A model generated the notes under the pieces. It was given only the letters and a program-made list of their open reading frames with translations. It was not told the origin of the DNA and did not search any database. A DNA stretch of 10,110 nt from an uncultured Erythrobacteraceae bacterium (GTDB lineage Bacteria; Pseudomonadota; Alphaproteobacteria; Sphingomonadales; Sphingomonadaceae): the NCBI GenBank assembly GCA_950071875.1, contig CATMNW010000058.1, positions 1 to 10,110 of the forward strand, given 5' to 3'. Below, in pieces: positions 1 through 5,905 of the stretch; positions within the stretch are counted from its first letter, which is position 1; every line of letters starts with the position of its first letter. Both the position numbers and the translations under genes were made by a program.

Positions 1-1
1 C

Positions 2-163
2 GGTGCGCGCCGTCTGCAGACGGTTATGGAGCGACTGCTCGAAGACATCAGTTTCGAAGCGGAAGAACATTCCGGCGAAACAATTACGATCGATGCGGAA
101 TATGTACGCGAACGGCTCGAAACATTGGCCGGCGATACGGACCTCAGCAAATACATCCTGTAA
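2..163 (+). CDS. hslU: ATP-dependent protease ATPase subunit HslU, C-terminal fragment
   Basis: This is the last 53 codons of HslU, the AAA+ unfoldase that feeds proteins to the HslV peptidase in the cytoplasm; the rest lies left of the window. The reading frame starts at base 2 and reads GARRLQTVMERLLEDISFEA, the conserved C-domain helix with the sensor-2 GARRL arginine. It ends in DLSKYIL before TAA, matching the family's typical DLSRFIL tail, which docks into HslV pockets to activate it. No start codon is inside the window, so the frame is recognised from homology alone; an ATG-initiated frame at base 3 overlaps it but is a shadow. hslV would be expected upstream, outside the window. The downstream RTX gene is convergent and unrelated in function. 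Confidence 0.95.
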   Translation, partial: GARRLQTVMERLLEDISFEAEEHSGETITIDAEYVRERLETLAGDTDLSKYIL

Positions 164-194
164 AACGATAGGCCTAGGCTGGGGGTAATATGTC

Positions 195-212
195 GGCTCA
201 CCGCGCCGAGCC
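195..212. terminator. Hairpin between convergent hslU and RTX gene, possible bidirectional terminator
   Basis: GGCTC (195-199) and GAGCC (208-212) form a 5-bp GC-rich stem with an 8-base loop, in the 64-bp gap between two convergent stop codons. The position suits a shared terminator. No T-run follows on either strand, so it is not a textbook intrinsic terminator. An 8-bp palindrome GCCTAGGC lies just upstream at 172-179. Confidence 0.35.
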
Positions 213-227
213 AGTGCCTTAACGCTT

Positions 228-1382
228 TCAGAGAACGAAGTTGTCTGCGGTGAGCGCGATTGTTCCAGTCAGGATGATAATGTAATCGGCCACACCATCG
301 CCCGACATGTCAAGCTCGATCACCGTGTCGCTGAGATCGAACCTATAGCGTAATTCTCCACGGGTTGAACTGAATGCGTTCGTCCCGATAAAACGGAAGC
401 TCGCCGCGCCATCGATGTGTTCGAGGTCGATCCGATCCCCCTGAGCCCGGTTGAAATCGGCGATGGTGTCAGGTGATTTGGTGCCGTCGATGTCCCAGTC
501 GTAATATTTGAAAGTGTCGGACCCGCGTCCGCCATACAGCAAGTCCTTTCCCGTTCCTCCAACAAGCTGGTCGTTATCATCACCAGCATAGATGATATCA
601 TCGCCCGCACCACCGCTCAGGAGGTCGGATCCTGCGCCTCCGTAGAGACGATCATTGCCGCCATAGGCGCATAGAATTCTGTCATCGCCGCTGTCGCCAA
701 AAATGACATTATTGCCACCTCCCCCCTGTACGGTGTCGTCGCCCGTCCCGGCATCGAGAAAATCATCGCCCGGTCCGCCATCGATCCTGTCGTTGCCATT
801 TCCTCCGAAGAGGTAGTCGTTACCCCGAAGGCCAAACAGTCGGTCATCGCCATCCGACCCATAAAGGCTATCATCGACGGCCGATCCCACAATATAATTG
901 TCGAGCGCATTTCCGTGCGCCCGAGCGCCGTTTTCAACGAACATGCGTTCAACGTTATCAGGCAGAACATATCCCGGAACGTTGGTGCGCACTTCATCGA
1001 AGCTGCCTTCGCCAGCGTTTTCGATTACAAGCGTCGCCGGATCATACACCGAATAGACGTCGTTACCGGGACCCCCGTATAGAATGTCCAATCCGGGGCC
1101 ACCATCGAGCCGGTCATTCCCAATACCGCCGTAAAGGATATCCGCACCGCCGTTTCCGAAGAGAAAGTCGTCGCCAGCGCCGCCATGCAATTCGTCGTTG
1201 CCCATTCGACCGCGGATCCAGTCGTTTCCGCCGAGACCGTCGATAATTTCCGAACGGTTGGTGCCGATTAGCGTATCGTCATCCTCTGTTGGGAATTCCA
1301 TAAGCGCGGCGGGTATCCGCGGATGAGCATAATCGAGAAACGCAGTAAGTTTGGATTCACCAAAAGACATGTTCTTTAGCAT
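228..1382 (-). CDS. RTX calcium-binding protein, predicted type I secretion substrate
   Basis: This 384-residue protein is almost entirely nonapeptide RTX repeats (GGxGxDxLx), which fold into a calcium-loaded beta-roll after export. Block 1 covers about residues 36-108. A non-repeat insert at about 109-163 (YDPATLVIENAGEG to GNALDNYIVG) matches the spacer common in alphaproteobacterial RTX proteins. Block 2 covers about 164-289. The C-terminal ~95 residues resemble the serralysin-type C domain (DTIADFNRAQGDRIDL) and end in NFVL, a typical uncleaved type I signal. There is no Sec signal peptide and no protease motif, so the function is unknown; adhesin or matrix protein is a guess. One cysteine (C238) sits in a degenerate repeat, unusual because RTX proteins usually lack cysteine. 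The ATG at 1382 is chosen for its GAGGTG ribosome site; a second in-frame Met is at residue 5. It follows the collar-RTX gene by 102 bp and may share its transcript. Confidence 0.93.
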   Translation of the reverse strand: MLKNMSFGESKLTAFLDYAHPRIPAALMEFPTEDDDTLIGTNRSEIIDGLGGNDWIRGRMGNDELHGGAGDDFLFGNGGADILYGGIGNDRLDGGPGLDILYGGPGNDVYSVYDPATLVIENAGEGSFDEVRTNVPGYVLPDNVERMFVENGARAHGNALDNYIVGSAVDDSLYGSDGDDRLFGLRGNDYLFGGNGNDRIDGGPGDDFLDAGTGDDTVQGGGGNNVIFGDSGDDRILCAYGGNDRLYGGAGSDLLSGGAGDDIIYAGDDNDQLVGGTGKDLLYGGRGSDTFKYYDWDIDGTKSPDTIADFNRAQGDRIDLEHIDGAASFRFIGTNAFSSTRGELRYRFDLSDTVIELDMSGDGVADYIIILTGTIALTADNFVL

Positions 1383-1389
1383 GCGCTTT

Positions 1390-1395
1390 CACCTC
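1390..1395 (-). promoter_or_regulatory. Ribosome-binding site of the 384-aa RTX gene
   Basis: On the minus strand GAGGTG ends 7 bases before the ATG at 1382. It supports that start over the Met at residue 5. The site is one arm of the inverted repeat listed at 1390-1430. Confidence 0.7.
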
Positions 1396-1430
1396 AGCTG
1401 TTATACTTTCAACTACGCTTAAGTGAGGTG
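1390..1430 (-). promoter_or_regulatory. Inverted repeat that would mask the ribosome site of the RTX gene
   Basis: On the minus strand CACCTCA (1430-1424) is followed 27 bases later by its exact complement TGAGGTG (1396-1390), which contains the Shine-Dalgarno sequence of the RTX gene starting at 1382. In mRNA reading through here, a 7-bp helix would hide the ribosome site. The upstream arm also resembles the 16S anti-Shine-Dalgarno sequence. A role in translational control is inference; a single 7-bp stem with a 27-base loop is only moderately stable. Confidence 0.4.
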
Positions 1431-1484
1431 CTCTTCCGTGTATTGAACGATAACGACACGATAGCGATTACATTGACGAGACGA

Positions 1485-3461
1485 CTATAGAACGAAATCT
1501 GTTAAAGTCAGCGGGATCGTTCCATTCAATCGGATTGCGAAGTCCGCCACGCCATCGCCATTCGTATCGCCTTCTACCATCGTCAGACTACCTATATGCG
1601 AATAGCGCAATTGACCTGCAGAGCCATCAAACGGATCGGTGCCGATGAAAGAGAAAGCATCATCTGCGTTTCCATCAATGGCATCGATGCTCGACAGGTC
1701 GATCCTATCTCCTTCGGAAGGGGTGAAGTCCGCGATAATATCTGCATCGCTGGGTAACAGACCGGCAAAGTCGCCTTCGGTGAACACAAAGGTATCGGCA
1801 CCCTCATTCCCGAATAGGCGGTCACGGCCCGGGCCACCATAAATTGCGTCATCACCTCCATCCCCAGTGATGATGTCGTCGCCATAGTTACCAAACAATT
1901 TGTCCTGCCCTTTCCCGCCGCGAAGGAAATCGTCACCATCGCGCCCGAACAGGACATCGCCCTGAGCACCGCCGCGCAAATCGTCGTTATGATCGCCGCC
2001 ATCCAGGTAATCGTGGCCCGAGCCGCCTTCTACTACATCGTCGCCCTGGGCTCCGAACAGGCGGTCCAGTCCCCAACCGCCGTCGAGAATATCATCGCCG
2101 TCCCCGCCGGCGAGCGCATCGTTCCCTCCGTTGCCGGTAAGGATGTCTCTTCCGGCAAAACCGTTGAACACGTCGTCACCGTCGGAACCGGTAATGGTAT
2201 TGTCATCGGCATCGCCGTCTTGGCTCCGGCCCGGGATGGCGTCAAACGCAAGGGTCACATCATCCTGACCGTTCACATCCCCAAACCATTCGTTCGCACC
2301 TGAACCACGGTGCGAACTTGCACGGCCACCGAAATCGGGGAGAGCAAAAGTCGTCCTTCCATCTCCACCGTAAGTCGTGCCAAGCAGGGAAAACAGCGCG
2401 CTATAGCTGGCAATTGATAGCAATTGCCCTTCGGCAGGGAAGAAACCAGTCGGGGTGCCGACGCCCGCGTAATAAACGATTTGACTGAGATTTGCGGTAC
2501 TGCCGTCGGTTTGCGGGGCTTCGAGAAAACTCGTTGGCTCCATGCTTCGCGATGGGAAAATTCCCTGATATGCAATCAGAACCTGCATTGCGACGCCCGG
2601 CTGCTGATTATCGAAAGAAGCGCCCGAACCGCCGACAGCAGTAGGCATGTTGCTGTCGTTCAGTACGACCTGTTCCGAGCCCACGAGTGTTCCGACAGGA
2701 AGATCGGTGTCTGAACCTACGATCGTCTTGCCGCGCAAATCGGGTATATCGAATGTCGTTACGCCATCACCGCCATAGATGGTGCCAATGGCGGAATAAA
2801 GCTCCGGATATTCGCTAATCAGGAGCGTGCGCCCATCGCAGATCATGGCACCGCCCGGATCGAAGTTGCCGAGAAACATATGCACCGATCCGGCAAAATT
2901 CGCGCTGTTCATAAGTGCGGAGCCGCCAGTGTGAATGACATAGTTCACTCCCAGCGAAGTTTCGTAATTCGAAAGGCCCTGCCCGCTGCCACCGAAGGCT
3001 AGGGGAAGGTTGGCTTCGGTCAGGGTATGGGTATCAGAGCCGAAACGCTCACCCAGCCTGATGGCGTAGCCCGTGAGATCATCAGCCCTCCCGCTGCTAA
3101 CAGCAAGATTGTCACGGAAATCGGGTAATTGGAATGTGGTTCTGCCGTCACCACCGTACGTCGTCCCGAGTATCGAGAACAAAGCGGTATTTTGCGAGAT
3201 GGCGAGCAATTGGCCGTCGCCGAACGCGTAAGACCTGGGGGCGAAATTTGCCGCCCACTGTGTTACATATCCCAAGGAAATCGTGCCGCCGGGGCCGTCC
3301 ACATCACGTGAAGGGTACAGCCCCTCAAGGACTACGCTCATGTTGATATGAAGCGTTTCCTGCTCGTTTTCGAAAGGCTGAGCCTCTGCGAACCGCTTGT
3401 TGGGGAAAAGACCCATTTCTTCACCAGCGCTCACGCGTACCAACGGAATTTCGAATGGCAT
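1485..3461 (-). CDS. Triple tail-collar/RTX fusion protein, predicted type I secretion substrate
   Basis: This 658-residue protein has two halves. The N-terminal half holds three modules of the phage tail collar/microcystin-dependent-protein type, at about residues 64-121, 190-250 and 327-384. Each carries the signature GT(T/I)YGGDGxTTFxxPD (residues 99-114, 226-241, 361-376). Two linkers (about 130-180, 258-305) look like the rest of that family, for example VLIAYQGIFPSR at 294-305. From about 418 to 558 come RTX nonapeptides (GGxGxDxLx), which bind calcium, then a serralysin-like C domain with DIIADFTPSEGDRIDLSSID and a final TDFVL, the expected type I export signal. There is no Sec signal. 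The collar family has no settled cellular role; a secreted, calcium-stabilised adhesin or surface fibre is inference. The start is secure: GGAGGT lies 7 bases before the ATG. There are no phage structural genes nearby, so it is a stand-alone secreted protein, not prophage debris. Confidence 0.93.
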   Translation of the reverse strand: MPFEIPLVRVSAGEEMGLFPNKRFAEAQPFENEQETLHINMSVVLEGLYPSRDVDGPGGTISLGYVTQWAANFAPRSYAFGDGQLLAISQNTALFSILGTTYGGDGRTTFQLPDFRDNLAVSSGRADDLTGYAIRLGERFGSDTHTLTEANLPLAFGGSGQGLSNYETSLGVNYVIHTGGSALMNSANFAGSVHMFLGNFDPGGAMICDGRTLLISEYPELYSAIGTIYGGDGVTTFDIPDLRGKTIVGSDTDLPVGTLVGSEQVVLNDSNMPTAVGGSGASFDNQQPGVAMQVLIAYQGIFPSRSMEPTSFLEAPQTDGSTANLSQIVYYAGVGTPTGFFPAEGQLLSIASYSALFSLLGTTYGGDGRTTFALPDFGGRASSHRGSGANEWFGDVNGQDDVTLAFDAIPGRSQDGDADDNTITGSDGDDVFNGFAGRDILTGNGGNDALAGGDGDDILDGGWGLDRLFGAQGDDVVEGGSGHDYLDGGDHNDDLRGGAQGDVLFGRDGDDFLRGGKGQDKLFGNYGDDIITGDGGDDAIYGGPGRDRLFGNEGADTFVFTEGDFAGLLPSDADIIADFTPSEGDRIDLSSIDAIDGNADDAFSFIGTDPFDGSAGQLRYSHIGSLTMVEGDTNGDGVADFAIRLNGTIPLTLTDFVL

Positions 3462-3468
3462 CCAACTT

Positions 3469-3474
3469 ACCTCC
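3469..3474 (-). promoter_or_regulatory. Strong ribosome-binding site of the collar-RTX gene
   Basis: GGAGGT on the minus strand lies 7 bases before the ATG at 3461 and fixes the start. It is the best Shine-Dalgarno match in the window, suggesting efficient translation. Confidence 0.85.
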
Positions 3475-3499
3475 GCAGCGCCTTGCTCAAGACGAGCTC

Positions 3500-3570
3500 C
3501 GAGCTCAGGCTAAGGGCGATACAAGCATTAAAATTCGCTAATTGTAAATGACATTCAATGCGAGCAAATC
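3500..3570 (-). promoter_or_regulatory. AT-rich stretch, probable promoter region of the RTX genes
   Basis: The gap upstream of the collar-RTX gene contains an AT-rich island (about 3525-3560) in otherwise GC-rich DNA. On the minus strand it offers TTTACA followed after 18 bases by TTGTAT, a weak -35/-10 pair. The location and composition fit a promoter, but the hexamers are poor and the exact elements are uncertain. Confidence 0.3.
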
Positions 3571-3574
3571 GGAA

Positions 3575-3634
3575 GCTCTAAAGGCAAAGCACCATGAGCT
3601 CGTAGCCAAGGGTCGCGGTTGTGGCCTTTAGAGC
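3575..3634. repeat. Perfect 11-bp inverted repeat between the SulP and RTX genes
   Basis: GCTCTAAAGGC (3575-3585) and its exact complement GCCTTTAGAGC (3624-3634) flank a 38-bp centre. The repeat begins 11 bp past the SulP stop codon. It could form a stem at the 3' end of the SulP mRNA, act as a bipartite protein site, or be the termini of a tiny 60-bp insertion. I see no target-site duplication and no T-run after the downstream arm. Confidence 0.6.
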
Positions 3635-3645
3635 ATGTTGACGGG

Positions 3646-5151
3646 TCAAGGATGCGGAGCGAGGCCGATTTCGACACCGGTCTTGTCGGTGAGCGCAAAC
3701 TTGTCGACGAGATCGCTGCTGGCGCGATTGAGGCCGACGACCTGCACGCTACGGCCATTGCGCCGCATGCGTTCGACAACCTTGTCGAGCGCGCCGATGG
3801 CGCTGATATCCCAGAAGTGGGCTTTCGACACGTCGATGATGACGTGATCGGCGGGATCGGGTTGGGTGCTTTCCGGGCCCAGTGCCGCTTCGAAACGTTC
3901 GACACTGGCGTAGAAGATCTGTCCCTTGGCGCGGTAGGTAGCGGTGTCGCCCTCGCGCTCGCGCACCACCTCGAACATGGTCATCACCTTGTGGGTGAAG
4001 AACACACCCGACAGCACGACGCCGGCCAGCACGCCAAGCGCCAGATTGTGCGTCGCCACCACGACTATGACGGTAGTCAGCATCACCACCGAGGATTGCC
4101 ACGGGTGCTTGCCGATATTGGGGATCGAGTTCCACGAGAATGTCCCGATGGAAACCATGATCATGATTGCCACCAGCGCCGGCATCGGCACCTGACCAAC
4201 AAGGTCTCCGAGAAGTGCCAGCAGGATCAGAAGCGACAGGCCGGCTGTAAAGGTGGATAGCCGGCCGCGGCCGCCGCTGGTCACGTTGATTACCGACTGG
4301 CCGATCATCGCGCAGCCACCCATGCCGCCGAACATCGCAGCGACCACATTCGCAAAGCCCTGTCCGGCGCTCTCGCGGCGCTTGTTGGAACCGGTATGCG
4401 TCATGTCGTCGACGATCTGCGCGGTCAGCAAGGATTCCAGCAGACCGACTGCCGCCATGGTCGCCGAGTAGGGGGCGATGATCGCAAGCGTTTCCCAAGT
4501 GAGAGGCACGTCGGGAAGGGCGAAATAGGGAAGGCCTTCGGGCAATTCGCCCATGTCGGCAACGGAGTTGACCGGAGCATCGAGCCAGATCGTCAGTGCG
4601 GTCAGCACGATGATCGCGATCAGCGGACTTGGCACGGCGGTAGTGAATTTCGGTATGATGTAGATCATTGCCAAAGCGGCAGCGACCATTGCGTACGTCA
4701 TCCAGTTGATCCCGTCGGCGGTGGGGTCGAGCTGCGGCAACTGGGCCATGAAGATCAGGATGGCGAGCGCGTTGACGAAACCCGTAATGACGGATCGCGA
4801 AACGAACTGCATCAGCAGGTCAAGCCGGAGAAGCGCCGCGATACCCTGGAAGATGCCCATCAGAATGGTGGCTGCGAAAAGGTATTCCACGCCATAGTCG
4901 CGCACCAGCGGCACCACGACGACGGCAACGGCAGCAGTCGCAGCCGAGATCATCCCCGGGCGCCCGCCGGTAAAGGCAATGACCATGGCGATCGCCACCG
5001 ATGCGTACAGGCCGACCCGGGGATCCACACCCGCGATGATCGAGAAGCCGATCGCTTCGGGTATCAGAGCGAGTGCCACCACCAGACCTGCCAAAAGGTC
5101 GGCTCGGATATTGGAGAACCAGTCGCGTTTGATCGCGCCGAGATCGGGCAT
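3646..5151 (-). CDS. SulP-family inorganic anion transporter with STAS domain
   Basis: This 501-residue inner-membrane protein belongs to the SulP/SLC26 family, which moves sulfate, bicarbonate or related anions, usually coupled to H+ or Na+. Residues 1-390 hold many hydrophobic helices. The early motif ALIPEAIGFSIIAGVDPRVGLYAS (28-51) is the family hallmark, and ESLLTAQIVDDM (239-250) with GGMGGCAMIGQSVINVTSGG (275-294) is the conserved transport core. A cytoplasmic STAS domain follows at about 405-495 (VIIDVSKAHFWDISAIGALD). At about 500 residues it is the compact bacterial form, with no fused carbonic anhydrase. The substrate cannot be read from the sequence: no sulfate-assimilation or carbonic anhydrase gene adjoins it, so sulfate versus bicarbonate stays open. 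The ATG at 5151 is supported by CAGGA at 5160-5164, 8 bases upstream. It has its own 165-bp upstream gap with operator-like repeats. Confidence 0.95.
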   Translation of the reverse strand: MPDLGAIKRDWFSNIRADLLAGLVVALALIPEAIGFSIIAGVDPRVGLYASVAIAMVIAFTGGRPGMISAATAAVAVVVVPLVRDYGVEYLFAATILMGIFQGIAALLRLDLLMQFVSRSVITGFVNALAILIFMAQLPQLDPTADGINWMTYAMVAAALAMIYIIPKFTTAVPSPLIAIIVLTALTIWLDAPVNSVADMGELPEGLPYFALPDVPLTWETLAIIAPYSATMAAVGLLESLLTAQIVDDMTHTGSNKRRESAGQGFANVVAAMFGGMGGCAMIGQSVINVTSGGRGRLSTFTAGLSLLILLALLGDLVGQVPMPALVAIMIMVSIGTFSWNSIPNIGKHPWQSSVVMLTTVIVVVATHNLALGVLAGVVLSGVFFTHKVMTMFEVVREREGDTATYRAKGQIFYASVERFEAALGPESTQPDPADHVIIDVSKAHFWDISAIGALDKVVERMRRNGRSVQVVGLNRASSDLVDKFALTDKTGVEIGLAPHP

Positions 5152-5219
5152 GTTTATCGTCCTGTGTCTGGAAGCTTACGCGCAAAAGGGCGCACGAAGT
5201 GATGCGCGCCTATGAACTA

Positions 5220-5234
5220 TGCTGCACTGCAGCA
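5220..5234. promoter_or_regulatory. 15-bp perfect dyad upstream of the SulP gene, candidate operator
   Basis: TGCTGCA and TGCAGCA flank a single C, giving a 7+1+7 perfect inverted repeat centred about 75 bp upstream of the SulP start codon. On the minus strand a weak -35-like TTGTGC overlaps its upstream edge, with CATAGG 17 bases further on. A repressor or activator site is plausible; no known regulator consensus is recognised. Confidence 0.35.
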
Positions 5235-5258
5235 CAAGTCCGCAGCCCTCGGGGGCGA

Positions 5259-5293
5259 TCGAGCAGGCCAGGCCTTTCCTATTCGAGCAGGCC
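5259..5293. repeat. 11-bp direct repeat in the SulP upstream region
   Basis: TCGAGCAGGCC occurs exactly at 5259-5269 and again at 5283-5293, a spacing of 24 bp, or somewhat over two helical turns. The copies lie between the acidic-protein stop codon and the SulP dyad. They may be paired protein sites or chance; a small hairpin (GTCCG 5294-5298 with CGGAC 5312-5316) adjoins on the right. Confidence 0.45.
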
Positions 5294-5316
5294 GTCCGCT
5301 GCGCGAGAAAACGGAC

Positions 5317-5802
5317 CTAAAACAGATCGGTGGGAGCGAGGTCGCCTATGGCTTCCCGACCTCCGGGAGCGAATGACGAGCGCATGTCGTCCCAAGCGAC
5401 CGCTGGAGCGCTTTCTGGCCCGAATGCACCAGTATCGAGAGTGGTGAAACCGGTTGCTTCCGGCAGGCGCCCATTTGTCGAAAGGGTCGCTGGTGCCGAA
5501 AGATGCTCTTCGCTTTCGTCAGGGGTCGCAAAGGCTTCGACAAGTGCTTCAAGCGTTTCCGAGCCCAAGTCGAAAGGGGTTTCGACTGGTGCAAAATCTT
5601 CGACCGGCATATCGTCTTCGGTAGCCGGAGCTGGGTCTTCCGACGTATCCGGAACAACCGAGGCGCCGAATTCGACCATTTCGATTTCCGGCCTGTCGTC
5701 GCCGGCGTCCGGCGCGCTGACTTCATCAAGCGTCATGGCAAGCGGGCCACCGCGCACGATCAATCCGATGGGATTTCCGTCGATTTCGAAAAGAGCCGGC
5801 AT
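5317..5802 (-). CDS. Hypothetical acidic, cysteine-free protein (161 aa)
   Basis: I do not recognise a family. The protein starts MPALFEIDGNPIGLIVRGGP, which reads like a short beta-strand element. It continues as a low-complexity stretch rich in Asp, Glu, Pro, Ala and Thr (about residues 25-110) that is probably disordered. The tail is DLAPTDLF. There is no signal peptide, no membrane helix and no cysteine. Strong acidity, absence of cysteine and an end of acidic residues followed by hydrophobics are also features of type I secretion substrates, like the two RTX proteins nearby, but it has no RTX repeats; that link is inference. It is judged real because it has a good ribosome site (CAGGGG, 5810-5815, 7 bases before the ATG), fills a gap between two recognised genes on the same strand and overlaps neither. 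Its operator-like dyad is at 5831-5849. Confidence 0.72.
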   Translation of the reverse strand: MPALFEIDGNPIGLIVRGGPLAMTLDEVSAPDAGDDRPEIEMVEFGASVVPDTSEDPAPATEDDMPVEDFAPVETPFDLGSETLEALVEAFATPDESEEHLSAPATLSTNGRLPEATGFTTLDTGAFGPESAPAVAWDDMRSSFAPGGREAIGDLAPTDLF

Positions 5803-5830
5803 GTTCGAACCCCTGAAATACTTACCCGTA

Positions 5831-5849
5831 GCATTTACATTGCAAATAC
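5831..5849. promoter_or_regulatory. 19-bp imperfect dyad upstream of the acidic protein gene
   Basis: GCATTTACA and TGCAAATAC flank one T; seven of nine positions pair. It sits about 30 bp before the start codon at 5802, in the AT-richest part of the gap, where a regulator could overlap the promoter. No confident -35/-10 pair was found; TTGCAA with AAGTAT 16 bases on is the nearest. Confidence 0.3.
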
Positions 5850-5905
5850 TACCGAATTGTCATCAAGAATCCAAGGGGGACGACTAGGGCGGCGCTGTCT
5901 TGCGA

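Noticed and set aside
228..3461. RTX repeats as a DNA tandem-repeat array or CRISPR
   Set aside because: The periodicity is the 27-base coding unit of RTX nonapeptides with diverged DNA; there are no identical repeats with unique spacers.
1485..3461. Collar modules as evidence of a prophage
   Set aside because: No other phage structural, lysis or integrase gene is present, and the protein carries its own secretion tail.
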